From Gammaproteobacteria bacterium (GTDB lineage: Bacteria > Pseudomonadota > Gammaproteobacteria > Pseudomonadales > DSM-25080), in contig JABXIR010000267.1 in NCBI GenBank assembly GCA_013372965.1, positions 1 to 31,639 on the forward strand: a stretch of 31,639 nt of DNA. The letters run 5' to 3'. The position numbers were made by a program, and so were the translations under genes. Numbering within the stretch: the first letter of the stretch is position 1; each line of letters begins with the position of its first letter. Positions 6,372 to 13,334 of the stretch are shown piece after piece. The notes under the pieces were generated by a model. The model made no database searches. It was given only the letters and a program-made list of their open reading frames with translations, and was not told the origin of the DNA.

Positions 6372-8233
6372 TTCTCCGTCAGTTGGTAGAGTTCTTCAGC
6401 ATCAATAGGTTTAGCGATATAGTCATTCATTCCCGATTCGATGCATCGGTCGCGATCACCTTTCATCGCGTTGGCCGTCATTGCAATGATCGGTGTGATG
6501 GCGGCCATACTGTCTTCCAGAGCTCGAATTTTTCGAGTCGCTTCGAAACCATTTAGTAATGGCATCTCGCAGTCCATGTAGACAAGGTCGTAGCTGTTAG
6601 CTCGGACCTTATCGACGGCCTCTTGCCCGTTTTCAGCAACATCGACCTCGAGATTCACATCCTCGAGTAGTAGCGTAGCGACCATACGGTTGACTTCGTT
6701 GTCGTCGACCAAGAGTACTCTGAACTCCTCGAAGTTGTATCCTTTAACTTGGTCGCCATCCGTGCGCTCGTCGCGTCCCACTGCGTCGACTCCGTGTGCC
6801 GTTGCAAGCCTATCCATTAGGTAAGACGGCTTGATGGGACTCTGAATCGAAAGTGTGTATCGACATAGCGTACTGTCGTCAATTCCTTCATGGAACAGCG
6901 GCTGAAGCTCGAGCACTGGAACCTTCGCATTGACACTGTCAAAGACGACCTTCTGCGTTTCACTGAAATCTTCAGAAGCGACAATGACACAGGTATAATC
7001 CTCGATAGTCGCAGTGAGATTGTCAGAAAGTGCTGCGATGATCGCGTTAATGTCATTAAGTGAGGTGGCCGCCTTGAAGTCAAAGCACCAACTGCTTAGG
7101 AGACTCGCAATAGCCTTACAGCGGACTTCATTGTGGTCGATGATAAGCGGTTTGATATGCGTGAGTGGGCCGTTACGGGTTCGGATAATTTCGGATGCGT
7201 GATTGGTTCTTAGCGGGATACGGAACTCAAACTGGCTACCAAAGTTAATTTGGCTCGACGCAGTGATCGTTCCACCCATTAGCTCGACCAACTGTTTGCA
7301 AACCGCAAGGCCCAGACCAGTACCGCCAAAACGACGTGTGGTGGATGCTTCTTCTTGCGAAAACGCCTCAAAGATCGTTGCTAACTTATTTTCTGCGATG
7401 CCGATACCGGTGTCGTGTACGGTAAAGCATAGCCACTGATCGTGATCCTCAATTTGTTTTGATAATTGAATTGAGATGACGCCGTTGTTACAAAATTTGT
7501 TGGCATTCGATAATAGGTTGCGGAGCACTTGTTTGATGCGAGTAGGGTCGGAAAGGACTTGTCGTGGCAATTCTGGGTCGATATTTACAACCAGCTGGTT
7601 CTTTGCAATGTTGGCAGAATGGGTTAACTCATCGATGGTGGTCTCGACCGTCTCAAGAAGCGCAAACTCGATATCTTCTATGTCAATTTTACCTGCTTCA
7701 ACTTTCGAGAAATCGAGAATGTCGTTGATGAGTGTGCCGAGTGTCTTCGAGGTAGACAAAATTGTGTCGACGTAGGTCATTTGCTCAGATGATAAAGCCG
7801 ATTTTTGGAGCACCTGCGCCATTCCCCCGATACCATTTAAAGGGGTTCTCAACTCGTGTGTCATGTCGGCGAGGAATTTGCTTTTGGCCTGAGTGGCTTC
7901 CAAAGCCACGCGTTTGGCTTCGGTTTCCCTCTTCAATCGCGTTCGGAGATCGGTGTGAGCTGCATCAATTTGATATTCGAGTGTTGAATGTAACTTCTGA
8001 TTCGCCTCTTTAAGGTCAGTGTATTTACGCAGTAATTCGCGCAATGACCGCACACAGAAGAAGGCGACAATCGAGGCGGTTACGATCAGTGCCGTTATGC
8101 TGATGGCTTGCCAAGTACTTAAGCTCAGTTGAGATATCGGAGTGCCCACCAATAGTGCCAATGACGAAGCGACAATGGCTCCTGACAAGACCAGCCCAGT
8201 TGCAGCGACGTATATTCGGGTACTTCGTTTCAT
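6332..8233 (-). CDS. Membrane hybrid histidine kinase
   Basis: From the ATG at 8233 the protein has 633 residues. Two membrane helices (about 9-30 and 42-61) are separated by a very short loop, so there is no real periplasmic sensor domain. A coiled coil (65-115) leads to the HisKA domain with H-box MTHELRTPLN and His126. A HATPase domain follows with LLSNANKF (Asn near 243), HDTGIGI and GGTGLGL (303-309). Residues about 358-480 resemble a worn receiver: IIDHNE keeps one acidic residue, the acceptor position appears to be Ala, and a Lys-Pro survives at 468-469. The terminal receiver is intact, with LVDDNEVN, Asp554 in YMDCEMP, and Lys608. A TTG at 8248 directly after the upstream stop would add five residues, but the ATG has GAGAG eight bases ahead. 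The gene is 15 bases behind the NIT-type kinase, so it is co-transcribed. Confidence 0.92.
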   Translation of the reverse strand: MKRSTRIYVAATGLVLSGAIVASSLALLVGTPISQLSLSTWQAISITALIVTASIVAFFCVRSLRELLRKYTDLKEANQKLHSTLEYQIDAAHTDLRTRLKRETEAKRVALEATQAKSKFLADMTHELRTPLNGIGGMAQVLQKSALSSEQMTYVDTILSTSKTLGTLINDILDFSKVEAGKIDIEDIEFALLETVETTIDELTHSANIAKNQLVVNIDPELPRQVLSDPTRIKQVLRNLLSNANKFCNNGVISIQLSKQIEDHDQWLCFTVHDTGIGIAENKLATIFEAFSQEEASTTRRFGGTGLGLAVCKQLVELMGGTITASSQINFGSQFEFRIPLRTNHASEIIRTRNGPLTHIKPLIIDHNEVRCKAIASLLSSWCFDFKAATSLNDINAIIAALSDNLTATIEDYTCVIVASEDFSETQKVVFDSVNAKVPVLELQPLFHEGIDDSTLCRYTLSIQSPIKPSYLMDRLATAHGVDAVGRDERTDGDQVKGYNFEEFRVLLVDDNEVNRMVATLLLEDVNLEVDVAENGQEAVDKVRANSYDLVYMDCEMPLLNGFEATRKIRALEDSMAAITPIIAMTANAMKGDRDRCIESGMNDYIAKPIDAEELYQLTEKWLNFNHAKVVNR

Positions 8234-8248
8234 GAATGAGTCTCTCAA

Positions 8249-10927
8249 TTAAGCGGATTGCTGGAAGTCGTTCGGTTTCTTCAAGCTACTATTTGAAATG
8301 ATAGTCAATATTTTTGACACGAGGTCTTCTATTTCATAAGGCTTGTGGATGATGGTGTCCATGCCAGCGTCGAAGCAGGCGCTGACGTCATCATCGAGCA
8401 CGCTAGCAGTCAATGCAACGATCGGAGTTTTGGGGCTTTTGTGCTCGACTTCAAGAAGACGAATTCGACGTGTCGCTTCGAAACCATCCACTACCGGCAT
8501 CATGCAATCCATGAGTACGAGATCGAAGGGATGAGCCTGATGGTGTTCGCCCCATGTTTCAACGCCCTGTAGGCCGTCGTCGGCCAAAACCACCTCAAAT
8601 CCATGTTCCTCGAGGCCGAGTTGAGCAACCATTTGGTTAACTGGATTGTCCTCTACAACAAGCACTTTGAAGCCCTTTCCGTTAGTGACAACGCTTTTAT
8701 CTTGGTTCGTGCGAGTGGCGAACCTTGAGATAAAGTCGACGAGGCGCTTACCTCGCACCGGTAGTTGATATATTGCTGCGATACCTGTTTTGTCCATGAC
8801 TTCATCGTCAAGCCTAACCCAGGGGGAGCGAAGTATAATCGCGTGCTTATGCCATATAGAGCTGAGTTTAGAAAGGCATTCCGTGCGAGTTAGCAGATCG
8901 TCTTGGTCTTCTGGCTGAAGAATGATGAGCTCGTCGCCCTGAAGTGATGTAATGTCGTTGACGTCAATGACCTCTGCAAAACCCGCGAGGCTCTCAAGGG
9001 TCTGCAAACCATGCTCACTTCGATTGATTGAGGTGACAATTTTGAGCGTGCGAATTTTGTCGTAGTCGTAATCGTCGTTGACTACGCCGGCAGGCACTCT
9101 GAGAGAGAACGTAGAACCCTCTCCAGGGACGCTCGTCAGTGTGATGTCACCACCCATGAGTCGCGCCAACTGTCGCGAAATAGCGAGTCCTAACCCGGTA
9201 CCTTGGAAGTCTCGTGTAATGGAATCGTCGGCCTGCTTGAATGGTTGAAAGACGCGCTCGGCTGCCGCTTTACTGACACCGATACCCGTATCGATAATGT
9301 CGCACTGCAGCCAGTGTTGCCCATCGACTTCTTCGAACATGACATCCAGTGTAATGGTGCCGTTTGACGTGAATTTAACGGCGTTCCCGAGTAAGTTCAG
9401 CAGGATCTGCTTAAGTCGGTGATCATCGAGTTTAATGGTGGATGGCAGGTCATTAGGGGCTCGGAACTCGAATCTATTACGGTTTTGATTGGACTTTGGT
9501 GCCACAATTGATGTGATGTCGTCGAACACCTCCCAAAGATTGGTATCGAGCGGAACAATTGTGAGTGACTCCGATTCGATTTTAGAAATGTCGAGTACAT
9601 CGTTTATAAGACTTAATAGATGCTTGGACGATGTGAGGATAGTGTTTAAGTGCTCGTTTTGCGCAGTGGTTAAATTTGAGCGCTTTAAAATATCACTCAT
9701 ACCAATGATGCCGTTAAGTGGTGTTCGGATCTCATGCGACATATTCGCCAAAAATATGCTCTTCGCCGCGTTCGCTTTTTCGGCGAGCTCCTTCGCCTTG
9801 AGCGCATTGTCGCGTTCTTCGTGCATGAGTCGCTCAGACTCTCCACGCGCCTTAATGAGCGTGTTCAGCTGTTCCCCAAGTTTCGCAAGCTCGTCTCTAC
9901 CGTCAATTTTGACGCGGAGATCGAAGTTACGCTCGGATTCAACCTTGTTTAAGCTCCGCCCAACTTTAAAAATGGTGGAGATCGTTCTTCGAGTGATGGA
10001 GACACCGATAAATAGCGTTGCCAAGCCGATAAATAACATGAGTGCCACGCTAGCATAGGAGTAGAACTGCAACTCCTGACTGCGCGCTAATACATTGTCT
10101 ACAATGCGATCCTCAGCAGCGGTAAGCAATTGATGGAGTTGTTCATCACGTGTGAATAACGCAATAATATCTAATTCGGAAGCTTGAATCGCTTCGCCAC
10201 GAGCATTCAGAACTTGATCCCGTAGGACTAATGAGCGGCTAAATTCGTCGGATTGAACCACCGTGAGCAGGTCCGCGGTTTGCTCGTCTGAGGAGTACAG
10301 TCCAATGTAGCGATTGAAGGCTTGCTCGAGAAGGAATTGATTACGTGCGAGTTCATTTGCAACCTCTTCATCATTAAAGAGGTTGTAGGTGAGTATGAGA
10401 ATGGTGTCTCGCGAGCTCAGTACACCGATTGTGAACAATTCTCGGAACGCGTTTGAGTCTTTTGCAAGCTCCTGGTCGTTTACTTCGATTTGGAGCACGC
10501 GCTGCAGTTGCAAGCTACTGTCTAATTCGATCTGAACTAGCTCTAAGAGTTCGTCTTTACTGACTTCCGCATTGCTCACGAGCTCAGAGATGTCGTTGAG
10601 CGCATCGAGCCAGGCATTCAGTTCTTCTTGCCCCTCGCCGCCCAGAATAACGGGGAATTCATCAGCGCCTACTTTAATTTCGCGAGCCAGTTGAGTGATA
10701 TCTTCATTGTTTAGCGACGTTTCAACGCCCAGCTGTTCGATTTTGCTAATTTGCCTTCCGATAAAAGCTTGTGCTTCGTAGTGACTCATTAAGTTATTGA
10801 GTTGTTCGTTTTTTTCGTAATTGCTTATTGAGAAATTAATGATGAATGCGAGCAAGACGACCAAGGGGATGCCGGCCAAGAGAGACATCTGCCATTTAAA
10901 TGGGATTGAATGTATGAAGTTCCGCAT
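8249..10927 (-). CDS. Membrane hybrid histidine kinase with periplasmic NIT-like sensor and HAMP
   Basis: From the ATG at 10927 this is an 892-residue protein. Membrane helices at about 14-33 and 290-312 enclose a roughly 255-residue all-helical periplasmic domain. Its second half (about 160-245, with LSSRDTILILTYNLFND and a helical repeat rich in Asn/Leu/Arg) resembles the nitrate/nitrite-sensing NIT domain. This is a judgement by pattern. A HAMP linker (about 313-362) and a coiled coil follow, then HisKA with MSHEIRTPLN (His398), and HATPase with LLNLLGNAVKF, IDTGIGV and GTGLGL. Next comes a degenerate receiver lacking the acidic pair and the acceptor Asp (about 626-740). The final receiver has VEDNPVN, Asp807 in LMDCMMP, and Lys862 in HKPY. 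It is the first gene of the minus-strand run and divergent from the PstS-like gene. A TTG at 10966 is an alternative start. The kinase call is firm and the NIT call moderate. Confidence 0.9.
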   Translation of the reverse strand: MRNFIHSIPFKWQMSLLAGIPLVVLLAFIINFSISNYEKNEQLNNLMSHYEAQAFIGRQISKIEQLGVETSLNNEDITQLAREIKVGADEFPVILGGEGQEELNAWLDALNDISELVSNAEVSKDELLELVQIELDSSLQLQRVLQIEVNDQELAKDSNAFRELFTIGVLSSRDTILILTYNLFNDEEVANELARNQFLLEQAFNRYIGLYSSDEQTADLLTVVQSDEFSRSLVLRDQVLNARGEAIQASELDIIALFTRDEQLHQLLTAAEDRIVDNVLARSQELQFYSYASVALMLFIGLATLFIGVSITRRTISTIFKVGRSLNKVESERNFDLRVKIDGRDELAKLGEQLNTLIKARGESERLMHEERDNALKAKELAEKANAAKSIFLANMSHEIRTPLNGIIGMSDILKRSNLTTAQNEHLNTILTSSKHLLSLINDVLDISKIESESLTIVPLDTNLWEVFDDITSIVAPKSNQNRNRFEFRAPNDLPSTIKLDDHRLKQILLNLLGNAVKFTSNGTITLDVMFEEVDGQHWLQCDIIDTGIGVSKAAAERVFQPFKQADDSITRDFQGTGLGLAISRQLARLMGGDITLTSVPGEGSTFSLRVPAGVVNDDYDYDKIRTLKIVTSINRSEHGLQTLESLAGFAEVIDVNDITSLQGDELIILQPEDQDDLLTRTECLSKLSSIWHKHAIILRSPWVRLDDEVMDKTGIAAIYQLPVRGKRLVDFISRFATRTNQDKSVVTNGKGFKVLVVEDNPVNQMVAQLGLEEHGFEVVLADDGLQGVETWGEHHQAHPFDLVLMDCMMPVVDGFEATRRIRLLEVEHKSPKTPIVALTASVLDDDVSACFDAGMDTIIHKPYEIEDLVSKILTIISNSSLKKPNDFQQSA

Positions 10928-11009
10928 CTTTGTCGAGCGCTCACTGTTTCGTAAGGTAAGTAACAAGGTTAGTCGATTGTGAAGAAAGTCAAGTTGACGA
11001 GTGGTCGAC

Positions 11010-11036
11010 TTGCTAAATGGTATAAGTGTCTATAAT
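11010..11036 (+). promoter_or_regulatory. Probable sigma-70 promoter of the PstS-like/porin pair
   Basis: A perfect -10 hexamer TATAAT lies at 11031-11036. The best -35-like match upstream (TTGCTA at 11010-11015) gives a short 15-bp spacer, so the -35 is weak. The -10 overlaps the region of a possible GTG start at 11026, which supports the later ATG at 11071 as the real start. Confidence 0.45.
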
Positions 11037-11070
11037 CGTTGGATCAACGAAAAATATTGTGAACAATTTA

Positions 11071-11508
11071 ATGAGAAAACTATTTCACATAGTGATCTGT
11101 TGCTTGGGGGTGTTGTGCTGTACTGCGGTCGCAGACAGTTTCTCCATAGTGTCACTTAATCCGGATATGCCACAGCTGTCTCAGGCTAAAGCCAAAATGT
11201 TATTTACGGGGCGCTCGAAGACCGTGTCGGGTGTCGGTCGCATCGTTCTTCTCGATTATCCGCAGGATCATCCGAATCGCGTCAGTTTCTATGAGTCTCT
11301 TACTGGGCAAACAATTTCCCAGGTCAACTCGAAATGGGCGAGCTTAGCTTTTTCTGGGCGCGCTACTCCACCCGATGTGCTTGAAAACTTAACTTTAGAA
11401 GGTGTCACCAATTGGCTTCAAGAAAATCCGAACGGCTTGGCTTATGTCAAAACTGCCATGATCCCCGATGGAGCATATATTTTATTAGAAGTGGAGGCCG
11501 TACAATGA
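11071..11508 (+). CDS. Small PstS-like periplasmic substrate-binding protein
   Basis: From the ATG at 11071 the product is 145 residues, with a signal peptide of about 21 residues (MRKLFHIVICCLG..., cut near AVA-D). The mature part resembles the short phosphate-ABC-transporter substrate-binding-like family. Features are an N-terminal strand SIVSLNPDMPQLS, the LFTGRSKTVSGVGRIVLLD segment, FYESLTGQTISQV, WASLAFSGRATPP and a NPNGLAYV ending. It is about half the size of a true PstS and can form only one lobe or a reduced fold. No ABC permease or ATPase is nearby. Its stop overlaps the porin start (ATGA), so the two are translationally coupled. It is divergent from the NIT-type kinase, so a role in presenting a ligand to a sensor or to the porin is possible but unproven. 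Confidence 0.75.
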   Translation: MRKLFHIVICCLGVLCCTAVADSFSIVSLNPDMPQLSQAKAKMLFTGRSKTVSGVGRIVLLDYPQDHPNRVSFYESLTGQTISQVNSKWASLAFSGRATPPDVLENLTLEGVTNWLQENPNGLAYVKTAMIPDGAYILLEVEAVQ

Positions 11509-12707
11509 AAATCTTTACTGCGTCCTTCCTTGCGGCATTACTGATGTCGACATGGGCATTAAACGCAAACTCAACCGAATTAATCGAAGGCCACCTCCGC
11601 GTGTCAGGTTTTGGTACCTTTGCGGTGAGCCAAAGTGATAATGCAACTCCTTACTACGTGAACCGTAACATCTCGGACGATGTCTGTTGGGACTGTGATA
11701 CCACGCTAGGGCTTCAGTTTGATGCGACCATCACGGATTCTCTGTTCGCATCACTGCAATTGGTCAAACGCCCGCGAGATGGTTTTAGCGACCCTGGCAT
11801 AGAATGGGCTTACATCGGATGGCAAGCAACCGATTCGCTTCAACTCAGAGCCGGACGACTCAGGATCCCGCTTCAACTGGCTTCCGATTACTATTACGTT
11901 GGGCAGAGTTACACATGGCTTCGTCTCCCATCAGAAGTCTATAACGCGTCGGCGGGTGTGAATTACTATACCGGTGTTGGTGTTGAGTATCTCTTTGAAG
12001 TAGGAGATTCTTGGACGGCCTCTCTTTACCCCTTCTGGGGCTTCCATCAAGACAACAAGCTCGATCGTATTCAGGAACAGTGGGAGATCGACATTGAATA
12101 CTTGAGAGGTGTATCTCTGCGAATGGAAAATGAATCACTCGTCGGGCAAGTCACCTACCTCGAGTCGAAATTGCAGAACAAGTCGATCTACCAGTTCGGT
12201 GGTGTTTACGACCTGCTCACCGCTCAAGGTCAGCCTGCTGAGGTGATCATGGACTTTAACTTCCGCTCAATCGGAGCCGGAATTAACTACCACACGGGCC
12301 CCTGGGATTTTTGGGGTGAATACAGTTGGAGTAAGACCGAAACTACCTTCGGTGGTGGAATTGGCCGTGTTGGCTATGTCGGTGGCAGCTATCATTTCGA
12401 TCAGTTCAGCCCGTATGCCGTCTATTCCAAACATTTTGGCGAGGGCCCTACCTCTAGCGACACGGCTAGCATCGGCATCCGATGGGATGTATTACCCAAT
12501 GTAAGTGTCACCGTGGATTATTCTCACATGCAGATGAACGGCACATTTGATCCCGCTTCGATCATGCAACCCAACGGTCAGTTTGTTTATTCACCTTACG
12601 ACTTTAATGTGGTGTCTAACCCCATGGGCCCGCCGACATTTGATTGGTTTAAATATGGTGAAGATGATGTGAACGTCACCTCAATGGGGATTAACTTCAC
12701 CTTTTAA
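11505..12707 (+). CDS. Outer-membrane porin-like beta-barrel protein
   Basis: The 400-residue product starts with a Sec signal peptide (MKIFTASFLAALLMSTWALNA). It continues as alternating strands rich in Tyr, Trp, Gly and Ser with frequent aromatic girdle residues, and ends in the terminal Phe motif NFTF recognised by the BAM complex. The segment RAGRLRIPLQLASDYYYVG and the later WLRLPSEVYN are typical of a porin-like family common in marine Gammaproteobacteria. Cys pairs at the N-terminus (VCWDC) are unusual for a porin and could form a disulfide. The ATG overlaps the stop of the PstS-like gene, with GGAGG just upstream. A longer frame begins at 11412, but that part lies inside the previous gene. 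The substrate is unknown. A strong terminator follows. Confidence 0.85.
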   Translation: MKIFTASFLAALLMSTWALNANSTELIEGHLRVSGFGTFAVSQSDNATPYYVNRNISDDVCWDCDTTLGLQFDATITDSLFASLQLVKRPRDGFSDPGIEWAYIGWQATDSLQLRAGRLRIPLQLASDYYYVGQSYTWLRLPSEVYNASAGVNYYTGVGVEYLFEVGDSWTASLYPFWGFHQDNKLDRIQEQWEIDIEYLRGVSLRMENESLVGQVTYLESKLQNKSIYQFGGVYDLLTAQGQPAEVIMDFNFRSIGAGINYHTGPWDFWGEYSWSKTETTFGGGIGRVGYVGGSYHFDQFSPYAVYSKHFGEGPTSSDTASIGIRWDVLPNVSVTVDYSHMQMNGTFDPASIMQPNGQFVYSPYDFNVVSNPMGPPTFDWFKYGEDDVNVTSMGINFTF

Positions 12708-12727
12708 ATACGTCATAAAAACGCGAG

Positions 12728-12753
12728 AAAACCGAGCCTTGTCTCGGTTTTTT
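12728..12753 (+). terminator. Intrinsic terminator after the porin gene
   Basis: The stem AAAACCGAG (12728-12736) pairs perfectly with CTCGGTTTT (12743-12751) around a 6-base loop. The run of T on the right-hand side gives a clear rho-independent terminator 20 bases after the stop codon. Confidence 0.92.
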
Positions 12754-12778
12754 CGTGCTGGGGTACGAATAAATTTAA

Positions 12779-12807
12779 TTGAAGATCCTCGAGTGCGAGG
12801 GGATAAT
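12779..12807 (+). promoter_or_regulatory. Sigma-70 promoter of slyD with inverted repeat in the spacer
   Basis: TTGAAG (12779-12784) and GATAAT (12802-12807) are separated by exactly 17 bp. The spacer holds a perfect 5-bp-arm inverted repeat, CCTCG-AGTG-CGAGG (12787-12800). The transcript would start about 20 bases before the slyD ATG. The repeat could be an operator, but with arms this short chance is possible. Confidence 0.65.
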
Positions 12808-12833
12808 GGGCGGAATTATTAAGAGGATTAGCC

Positions 12834-13319
12834 ATGACGGTCGCAAAAGATAAAGTAGTCAGTTTTCACTACACGGTAAAAGAAAATGGTGTGGAGCTTG
12901 AGTCTTCGGGTAGCGAGCATCCGGTTCTGTATTTGCATGGTCATAACAATATGCTTGATGGCATCGAAGAGTCACTTGAAGGTAAAAGTGCCGGCGATAC
13001 CTTGTCGGTGTCGTTGCCACCCGAAAAAACCTACGGTCAGCGTAAAGATGGGCAAACGATTCGGGTACCTATTAAGCACATCGTCGATGGCAAAAAAAAG
13101 AAGTTCAAAAAAGGTGATACTGTCGCGGTAAACACGGCCCACGGTGTCAGTGAAATGGTGGTTCTTAAGGTTGGTCTGAAAAACGTCGACGTTGATGCAA
13201 ACCATCCGTTCGCAGGCAAGACGCTTGATTTCGATCTTGAGGTCGTCGAGGTGCGCGATGCAACGGCTGATGAAATCGCCCATGGTCATGCGCACGGTAA
13301 AGGCGGTCACGAACATTAA
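12834..13319 (+). CDS. slyD: FKBP-type peptidyl-prolyl cis-trans isomerase SlyD
   Basis: This 161-residue cytoplasmic protein has the SlyD layout. A split FKBP domain begins VSFHYTVKENG and includes the YLHGHNNMLDGIEESLEGKSAGD core. An inserted IF chaperone domain spans about residues 70-125. The C-terminus is His-rich (AHGHAHGKGGHEH) and binds Ni2+ and other metals. SlyD isomerises prolyl bonds, acts as a chaperone and helps nickel delivery to hydrogenase. No hydrogenase or nickel genes are in the window, so a general folding role is the safer reading. The tail is shorter than in E. coli and has no Cys. AGAGGA lies about 9 bases before the ATG. The next gene starts 15 bases after the stop, so the two probably form an operon. 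Confidence 0.95.
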   Translation: MTVAKDKVVSFHYTVKENGVELESSGSEHPVLYLHGHNNMLDGIEESLEGKSAGDTLSVSLPPEKTYGQRKDGQTIRVPIKHIVDGKKKKFKKGDTVAVNTAHGVSEMVVLKVGLKNVDVDANHPFAGKTLDFDLEVVEVRDATADEIAHGHAHGKGGHEH

Positions 13320-13334
13320 GCTAGTCAAGGAATC

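Noticed and set aside
9489..10058. 189-codon plus-strand frame inside the NIT-type kinase gene
   Set aside because: It is a long antisense shadow caused by the Ser/Asp/Glu-rich kinase codons, with a low-complexity Ser-rich product and no start signals.
4382..10927. Recent tandem duplication as the origin of the kinase genes
   Set aside because: Apart from the shared HisKA, HATPase and receiver motifs, the sensor parts and linkers differ strongly and I see no long nucleotide repeats.
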